NCBI GenBank assembly: GCA_021648365.1
Contig: JAKISY010000003.1
Span: 54,129-118,128 of the forward strand
Direction: 5' to 3'
DNA length: 64,000 nt
Source of the DNA: Verrucomicrobiales bacterium
GTDB taxonomy: Bacteria > Verrucomicrobiota > Verrucomicrobiia > Verrucomicrobiales > DEV007
Shown: positions 59,189 through 64,000 of the stretch, in pieces
How positions within the stretch are numbered: position 1 is the stretch's first letter
Layout: each line of letters opens with the position of its first letter
Notes under the pieces: generated by a model
What the model was told of the DNA's origin: nothing
The model's input: the letters and a program-made list of their open reading frames with translations, nothing else
Database searches by the model: none
Made by a program: the position numbers and the translations under genes

Positions 59189-60514
59189 ATGCGTCTGAAC
59201 GAAGCTAGAGTGATTTATTTGACTGCCGGGGCTGCTGGTATGTATTGCGGGAGTTGTCTGCATGACAATGCGGTGACTCGTGGGTTGATGAAACGCGGGG
59301 TGGATATCAAGTTGCTGCCACTTTATACGCCGATTCGAACCGATGAGGAGGATGTTAGCGTGGATCGGGTTTTTTTTGGTGGGATCAATGTTTTTTTGCA
59401 ACAGAAGATACCGCTGTTTCGTCACTTGCCGGGATTTTTTGACCGCTGGCTCAATAACCCTGCTCTGATTGCACGGCTCACGGCACGAGCGGTCAAGGTG
59501 GATGCAAAGGAGTTGGGTGGTCTTGCTCTGTCGATGGCGCGCGGGGAATCGGGGTATCAACGCAAGGAGGTGATGCGCTTGATGAAGTGGCTGCGTGAGG
59601 AGGGGCAACCGGACTTGGTGGTGCTGTCTAACTTGCTGATTGGTGGCATCGTGCCGTTGATCAAAAAGGAATTAGGGGTGCCGGTGGTGGTGAATTTACA
59701 GGGGGATGATGTTTTTTTGAATGAGTTGATTCCGCCTTACAAAGAGCAGGTGCTGGTGGAGATGAAACGCATCGCGGCTGAGGCGGATGGTTTTTTGGTG
59801 TTCAATGAACCCTACGCTGCGGCGATGGGTGATATGCTGGAAATTCCGACGGAGAAATTTAGGCTTACTAAGTTAGGTATCGATACGGACGCGCTGAGTG
59901 GGATGGCTGCGGACTGTGCTGAACAAAGAGGGAGGGCTGAATCTGAGTCATGTCTTACGGTGGCTTCGTTTGCTCGTTTGTGTCCGGAGAAGGGTTTGGA
60001 TTTGTTGGTGCAGGCTTTTATCGAACTCAAAAAAATGCCTGGCATGGAAAAGGTTCGTTTGAAGGTGGGCGGTTGGTTGATGGAGAAAGATAGGGATTTT
60101 CTCGAAGCTCAGGAGCAGAAGCTACGAAGTGGGGGGCTGGCGGATCAGTATGAAGTGGTGATATCACCTGATAGCGAAGGCAAGCGTGCCTTTTTTCCAG
60201 GCATTGATGTGTTCTCTGTTCCCTCGGTGGCGGTGGAGCCTAAGGGTTTGTCGGTATTGGAAGCGATGACCTGCGCGATTCCAGTGGTCGAGCCTGAGGG
60301 GGGAGGCTTTGCGGAAGTGATCAGCGAGAGTGGCGGTGGGCTTTTGTTCCCGCCGGGGGAGGCTTCGGCATTGGCGACGGAGTTAGCGACTTTGTTGAGA
60401 TCAAAAGAGAGCAGGCTTGAGATGGGGGCTAAGGGGCGGCAGCATGTGATAGAGCATCGTAACTTAGAGGCGATGACCGATTCTACTGCTGAGGTATTGC
60501 AGGGGTTTTTGTGA
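59189..60514 (+). CDS. Glycosyltransferase family 4 protein
   Basis: The 441-residue GT-B enzyme has an N-terminal half with LTAGAAGMYCGSCLHDNAVT, PDLVVLSNLLIGGIVPLI and VVNLQGDDVFLNELI, and a C-terminal half with SCLTVASFARLCPEKGLDLL and the EPKGLSVLEAM E-x7-E nucleotide-sugar motif. It transfers a sugar to a glycan or lipid acceptor in the cytoplasm. The Cys pair in YCGSC is unusual but typical of one GT4 subgroup. Its last 87 bp are repeated at 61295-61381. Confidence 0.9.
   Translation: MRLNEARVIYLTAGAAGMYCGSCLHDNAVTRGLMKRGVDIKLLPLYTPIRTDEEDVSVDRVFFGGINVFLQQKIPLFRHLPGFFDRWLNNPALIARLTARAVKVDAKELGGLALSMARGESGYQRKEVMRLMKWLREEGQPDLVVLSNLLIGGIVPLIKKELGVPVVVNLQGDDVFLNELIPPYKEQVLVEMKRIAAEADGFLVFNEPYAAAMGDMLEIPTEKFRLTKLGIDTDALSGMAADCAEQRGRAESESCLTVASFARLCPEKGLDLLVQAFIELKKMPGMEKVRLKVGGWLMEKDRDFLEAQEQKLRSGGLADQYEVVISPDSEGKRAFFPGIDVFSVPSVAVEPKGLSVLEAMTCAIPVVEPEGGGFAEVISESGGGLLFPPGEASALATELATLLRSKESRLEMGAKGRQHVIEHRNLEAMTDSTAEVLQGFL
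60424..60510 (+). repeat. Direct repeat, copy 1 (3' end of the glycosyltransferase gene)
   Basis: This 87-bp stretch, still part of the glycosyltransferase frame, matches 61295-61381 at 81 of 87 positions by eye. The two copies bracket the nucleotidyltransferase gene pair. Confidence 0.9.
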
Positions 60515-60553
60515 GGGGAATGGGGGAACGCGCAGCAAAAAATCAAATTAAAA

Positions 60554-61093
60554 ATGACAGAAGAATTAGAAACTTTGCGTGATGTTGTTCAGCGGCTTGA
60601 GAAAGCTGAAATAGATTATATGCTTACGGGTTCGGTTGCGCTCAACTGTTACGCTCAACCCCGCATGACCCGCGATATTGATCTGGTAGTGGCCTTTCAG
60701 CTGGAAGATGTTGAGCGGATTACGGCGATTTTGGGAAGTGGGTATTATGTGTCCGATACGGCTGCTCGTGAAGCATGCATAGCCCAAACTAGTTTTAATG
60801 CAATTCATCAGGAGACTTTGACCAAGATTGATTTTATGATTCAGAAGAAGGATGAGTTTCGGGTGCACGAATTTATGAGGAGAGTAAGAGTTCGAGTAGA
60901 AGACTTTGAATTGTGGGTGGTGAGCAAAGAAGATCTTATTCTTTCCAAGCTGCATTGGTCAAAGGATTCTCTTTCTGAGCGTCAATTCTCTGATGTCGAA
61001 AACTTGATTGCGACCGGCTGTGATGTCGCGTATCTTGAACAATGGTCAGTAAAATTGAACCTGACAGATATGCTAACACGGGTTTTGCCGTGA
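60554..61093 (+). CDS. Nucleotidyltransferase (AbiEii/DUF6036-like)
   Basis: The 179-residue protein has the minimal nucleotidyltransferase core: LTGSVALNCYAQPRMTRDID with Gly26-Ser27 and the metal-binding Asp41 and Asp43, then TKIDFMIQKKDEFRVHEF and VVSKEDLILSKLHW. The family includes toxin components of AbiEii-like systems and tRNA- or protein-modifying nucleotidyltransferases. It overlaps a small downstream gene by 4 bp (GTGA), as in toxin-antitoxin pairs. The pair lies between 87-bp direct repeats, which points to recent insertion. Confidence 0.8.
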   Translation: MTEELETLRDVVQRLEKAEIDYMLTGSVALNCYAQPRMTRDIDLVVAFQLEDVERITAILGSGYYVSDTAAREACIAQTSFNAIHQETLTKIDFMIQKKDEFRVHEFMRRVRVRVEDFELWVVSKEDLILSKLHWSKDSLSERQFSDVENLIATGCDVAYLEQWSVKLNLTDMLTRVLP

Positions 61094-61293
61094 AGGACAC
61101 TGCGCCGGAGATTAATGAGATGATCTTTCGGAAGATGATGCAGCGAAGCGAGGGGGAAAGGCTTGTTATGGGGATGGACATGCAGGCGACGGCTCGTGCG
61201 TTGATTTGGGCATCGATCTCGAAGGAGTTAAGCGAGAAGGAGCGGCGTGAGGAGTTTTATCAGCGTTTTTTCGGTGAAACTTGTCCGTGGTAA
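61090..61293 (+). CDS. Small partner protein of the nucleotidyltransferase
   Basis: From the GTG at 61090 the product has 67 residues: VKDTAPEINEMIFRKMMQRS, GERLVMGMDMQATARALIWA, SISKELSEKERREEFYQRFF. It is helical and charged. Similar small proteins often follow such nucleotidyltransferase genes. An ATG at 61042 is in frame, but it would overlap the upstream gene by 52 bp; the 4-bp overlap start is preferred. It may be the cognate antitoxin or a regulatory subunit. Confidence 0.6.
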   Translation: MKDTAPEINEMIFRKMMQRSEGERLVMGMDMQATARALIWASISKELSEKERREEFYQRFFGETCPW

Positions 61294-61294
61294 G

Positions 61295-61381
61295 GGGGGC
61301 TAAGGGGCAGCTATATGTGATAGAGCATCGCAACTTAGAAGCGATGACCGATTCTACTGCTGAGGTATTGCAGGGGTTTTT
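61295..61381 (+). repeat. Direct repeat, copy 2
   Basis: Second copy of the 87-bp sequence at 60424-60510, here outside any complete gene. It encodes only the glycosyltransferase tail (VIEHRNLEAMTDSTAEVLQG) without the rest of that gene. Confidence 0.9.
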
Positions 61382-61676
61382 ATGCGGGGGGTTAACCACA
61401 GCCGAGCGTAGTGAGACAGCCGGAAATTATTACTCGAAGGCAAATGGCACTGATCGTCACTGATGAGGGAGATGATTTTGAGGTTGAGAGTATTAATATT
61501 TTTGGGCGAGCTGGATAAAAGTTTGAGGGATGTAACTATTCAGGTGGTTCAAAGGCTCTGGGAAAAGAGATCGGGTTTTCTAATCGGCGGTATTCTCTTC
61601 CGGCGCAGTTTGTATTGACCAATGGCGGTAGCGGTATAGCGTATGGCTGACAAAATTTATTTTTTCCTCAGATATC
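61382..61676. other. Intergenic region with a dispersed repeat
   Basis: A copy of the AACCACAGCCG...AGACAGCCGGA repeat lies at 61393-61423 (compare 41442-41473). The remaining sequence up to the PQQ-like gene shows no supported gene. Confidence 0.5.
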
Positions 61677-62951
61677 ATGATCAAACCACTGTTGTCCCTC
61701 GCTGTTGTCTCTATTTTTTCTGTTTTGCCTTCTCATGCTGAGGACTGGGCTGCTTACCGGGGTTCGAAAGGGGATGGTTCTACGGGGGAATCGATTTCGG
61801 CGAAGGCGTTTGCTGACGCTGGGCCTAAAAGTGTGTGGAAGGTCGAAACCAAAAATGGCTTCAGCTCTTTTGCGATAGGTGGAGGCAGGGTGGTGACCTT
61901 GGTGACTGAGAAGGAGGGCAAAAAGAATATCGAGACTTGCGTGGCTTTTGATCAAGCTAGTGGCAAGAAACTATGGTCGGTGGATTTGGGTGCGGGTGGC
62001 AAGTTAGACGGTGGTGGGGGAGCTGGCACTAAAACTAACAAGGGCGGTGATGGATCGCGGTCCACGCCTGCTATCGATGGTGATAAGGTGTATGTGTTTG
62101 ATGCTTTTTTAGTAGTGCATTGTTTGAAGTTGGCAGACGGCAGTGAGGTGTGGAAGCGGGATTTGGTGCAGGATCATGGGGCGCAAAATATCAGGTGGCA
62201 GAATGCGGCATCTCCAGTGATCGATGGCGAGCGGATTTATGTCGCAGGTGGTGGCAAGGGGCAAGCTTTGTTGGCTTTGAACAAAGCGGATGGCAAAGTG
62301 ATCTGGAAAGCTGAGGACGATCAGATCACCCATGCGACGCCAGTTGTCGGCACGGTGGCGGGGGTGAAGCAGGTGATCTTTTTCACTCAGAGCGGTTTGG
62401 TTGCGATGAGTCCAGAAAAAGGGCAGTTGTTATGGCGTTATGCTTTTCCTTTCAACGTTTCGACGGCGGCTTCGCCCGTGATTTGGGAGGATGTCGTTTA
62501 TTGCTCGGCGGGTTATGGCGTGGGAGCTGGTGCGGTGAAGGTTTCTAAGAATGGATCGAAACTCAGTGCCGAAGAGATTTGGCGAACGCCGAAAGAGAAT
62601 ATCAATCATTGGAGCACACCCGTGGTGAAAGATGGTTTTCTTTATGGTATGTTCAGCTTCAAACAATATGGCAAAGGTCCGCTGGCATGTGTGGATATTC
62701 GAACTGGAAAAATGAAGTGGAAGCAGGCGGGTTTTGGTCCGGGTAATGTGGTTCTTACTAAAGAGGGTAATGTGCTGGCCTTGTCGGACGCGGGTGAGTT
62801 GGTTTTAGTGGATGCTGAGCCGTCCGCCTACAAGGAATTGGGTAGGGTCAAGGCAGTGACGGGTAAATGCTGGAGCACTCCTGCGGTGGCAGGTGGTAAG
62901 ATTTTTGTCCGTAGCACGACGGAGGGTGGCAGTTTTGCTTTGGGCGAGTAG
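61677..62951 (+). CDS. Secreted PQQ-like beta-propeller protein
   Basis: The 424-residue protein has a signal peptide (MIKPLLSLAVVSIFSVLPSHA) and repeated propeller blades with the pattern AxD..tG...W: FDQASGKKLWSVDLGAG, LKLADGSEVWKRDL, LNKADGKVIWKAED, MSPEKGQLLWRYAF, VDIRTGKMKWKQAG. It belongs to the PQQ-binding-like/outer-membrane assembly (BamB-like) repeat group. The blades do not prove PQQ binding; in this phylum such proteins are often of unknown role. It is a single gene. Confidence 0.85.
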   Translation: MIKPLLSLAVVSIFSVLPSHAEDWAAYRGSKGDGSTGESISAKAFADAGPKSVWKVETKNGFSSFAIGGGRVVTLVTEKEGKKNIETCVAFDQASGKKLWSVDLGAGGKLDGGGGAGTKTNKGGDGSRSTPAIDGDKVYVFDAFLVVHCLKLADGSEVWKRDLVQDHGAQNIRWQNAASPVIDGERIYVAGGGKGQALLALNKADGKVIWKAEDDQITHATPVVGTVAGVKQVIFFTQSGLVAMSPEKGQLLWRYAFPFNVSTAASPVIWEDVVYCSAGYGVGAGAVKVSKNGSKLSAEEIWRTPKENINHWSTPVVKDGFLYGMFSFKQYGKGPLACVDIRTGKMKWKQAGFGPGNVVLTKEGNVLALSDAGELVLVDAEPSAYKELGRVKAVTGKCWSTPAVAGGKIFVRSTTEGGSFALGE

Positions 62952-63010
62952 GGGGGGGAGGATGAATAATAATGAGCAGGTTGGGGGTCGTTTTTGTAGT
63001 AGCAACTACT

Positions 63011-63946
63011 TTAAGGGACTAAGGTTGTGCTTTGGTAATCTCGATAAACGGAACTCAGTCCTTCGCGCAGTGGGAGGGTGGGGTGCCAACCTAGTGTGGT
63101 GATGATGCTGGAATCCATCAATTTGGCTGGGGTGCCGTCGGGTTTGCTCAGGTCTTGCACGATTTCTCCTTGGTAGCCGACGATCTCGGCGATCAGCTCT
63201 GCGAGTTCGCGGATACTTAGATCTTGACCCGCTCCGATGTTCACCAGGTCGGGAGGGTTGTCGAGTTCGAGCAGTTGCAGGATGGCACTTGAGAGGTCGT
63301 CACTATGGAGAAATTCGCGTCGTGGCTTCCCGCTACCCCACAAGGTGACTTGTGGAGCGTTAGCGATTTTTGCTTCGTGAAAACGGCGGATCAGAGCGGG
63401 GATGACGTGGGAGTGCTGCGGGTGGTAGTTGTCGCCGGGACCGTAGAGGTTGCAGGGCATGGCGCTGTGAAAGAGGCAGCCGTATTGGCGACGGTAGAAT
63501 TCGCATAGTTTGAGGCCGGCGATTTTGGCGATGGCGTAGGCTTGATTGGTGGTTTCCAAGGGGCCGGTGAGCAGGGAGTCTTCGGTGATGGGTTGTTCAG
63601 CTTCGCGCGGATAAATACAGGAGCTGCCGAGAAAGAGCAGGCGTTGGGCTCCGCTCTTGTAAGCGGCGTGGATGAGGTTGCTGGCAATGCTCAGGTTGTG
63701 ATAGAGGAAGTCGGCGGGTTGAGTGTCATTGGCGAGGATGCCGCCGACTTTGGCGGCGGCGATGATGATCACATCGGGACGATGTTTTGCGAGGAACGCT
63801 TCGCTATCAGCTTGGCGAGTGAGGTCGAGTTGCTGGTGGCTGGCGGTGAGGGTGTTGTGGTAGCCCTTCGACTCTAGTTGACGCATGATGGCACTGCCTA
63901 CCATTCCGCTGTGGCCGGCAACATAGATTCGGTCATCGGTTTTCAT
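63011..63946 (-). CDS. fcl: GDP-L-fucose synthase
   Basis: The 311-residue extended SDR converts GDP-4-keto-6-deoxymannose to GDP-L-fucose. It has GHSGMVG (11-17), the strand DVIIIAAAKVGGI, GSSCIYP with Ser108 and Cys110, YAIAK with Tyr137 and Lys141, and NLYGPGDNYHPQHSHVIPAL. Its start overlaps by 14 bp the end of an upstream gene cut by the window edge, which may be its usual partner GDP-mannose 4,6-dehydratase. Confidence 0.95.
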   Translation of the reverse strand: MKTDDRIYVAGHSGMVGSAIMRQLESKGYHNTLTASHQQLDLTRQADSEAFLAKHRPDVIIIAAAKVGGILANDTQPADFLYHNLSIASNLIHAAYKSGAQRLLFLGSSCIYPREAEQPITEDSLLTGPLETTNQAYAIAKIAGLKLCEFYRRQYGCLFHSAMPCNLYGPGDNYHPQHSHVIPALIRRFHEAKIANAPQVTLWGSGKPRREFLHSDDLSSAILQLLELDNPPDLVNIGAGQDLSIRELAELIAEIVGYQGEIVQDLSKPDGTPAKLMDSSIITTLGWHPTLPLREGLSSVYRDYQSTTLVP

Positions 63947-64000
63947 CGGCTTCTTGATAGGATTTTTCTTGTTTGGCGAGTTCGCGATCCGCGTCGATCA
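63933..64000 (-). CDS. 3' end of an upstream gene, possibly GDP-mannose 4,6-dehydratase (partial)
   Basis: The last 21 codons of a minus-strand gene are visible, reading IDADRELAKQEKSYQEADEN and one more Arg before a stop at 63933. The stop lies 14 bp inside fcl. The position directly upstream of fcl and the charged helical tail fit a GDP-mannose 4,6-dehydratase, but too little is seen to be sure. Confidence 0.45.
   Translation of the reverse strand, partial: IDADRELAKQEKSYQEADENR

Overview
The window looks like a piece of a Verrucomicrobiota chromosome (Planctomycetes-Verrucomicrobia-Chlamydiae group). This rests on gene content, not on a marker tree. It carries DUF1501 and PSD1 (planctomycete cytochrome c / DUF1549 / DUF1553) proteins, a Cys-type sulfatase, a ceramidase-like enzyme, an SHD1-like hydrolase, many exported enzymes, and intergenic repeats of the ACGGAT type. 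No rRNA, tRNA, CRISPR array or intact mobile element was seen.

Layout. 1-5000: an AT-rich leader, then a possible gas-sensing set (unknown protein, Roadblock/LC7 protein, a protoglobin without its proximal histidine, a normal protoglobin, a membrane-anchored Ser/Thr kinase). 5000-9000: a small outer-membrane barrel, a frameshifted SDR dehydrogenase, a truncated and twice frameshifted amidohydrolase, and an intact DUF1501 gene. 9000-15600: a two-part secreted protein, then two redox-flavoured gene sets, each reading away from a copy of the same promoter segment. One copy is followed by an intact HxlR regulator, the other by a decayed HxlR copy. A MutS C-terminal fragment follows. 15600-21100: a PSD1 gene, then debris (hydrolase tail, a phosphatase-family gene cut short, a mannonate dehydratase with an internal deletion) and an intact secreted esterase. 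21100-33400: a copper and nitrogen-oxide section with nirK (with fused cytochrome c), nirV and a SCO copper chaperone, a sulfatase, a multicopper oxidase fused to a CopB-like barrel, a 1315-residue glycosidase-like protein, and an exported YHS-truncated haemoglobin fusion. 33400-41400: DUF2167, a RidA-type gene cut at its 5' end, an epimerase, secreted hydrolases, an outer-membrane protein, and broken toxin-antitoxin genes. 41500-49800: a TPR/HEAT protein and housekeeping genes (pheT, pheS, rplT, rpmI, dcd). 49900-64000: a secretin-like protein, a membrane-fusion protein, a BASS transporter, ftsH, a transposase tail, a sugar isomerase with a propeller protein, a DUF1232 protein, a glycosyltransferase, a nucleotidyltransferase pair between 87-bp direct repeats, a PQQ-like propeller protein and GDP-fucose synthesis.

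How the parts may work together. NirK makes NO in the periplasm. NirV, SCO and the multicopper oxidase fit copper supply or copper handling. The exported globin could bind or detoxify NO, and the protoglobin set could sense O2 or NO in the cytoplasm. These links are inference. The window also holds an unusual number of broken genes (SDR, amidohydrolase, HxlR copy, MutS, hydrolase tail, phosphatase, mannonate dehydratase, PIN, ParE, transposase), so it is either a region in decay or an assembly with local errors.
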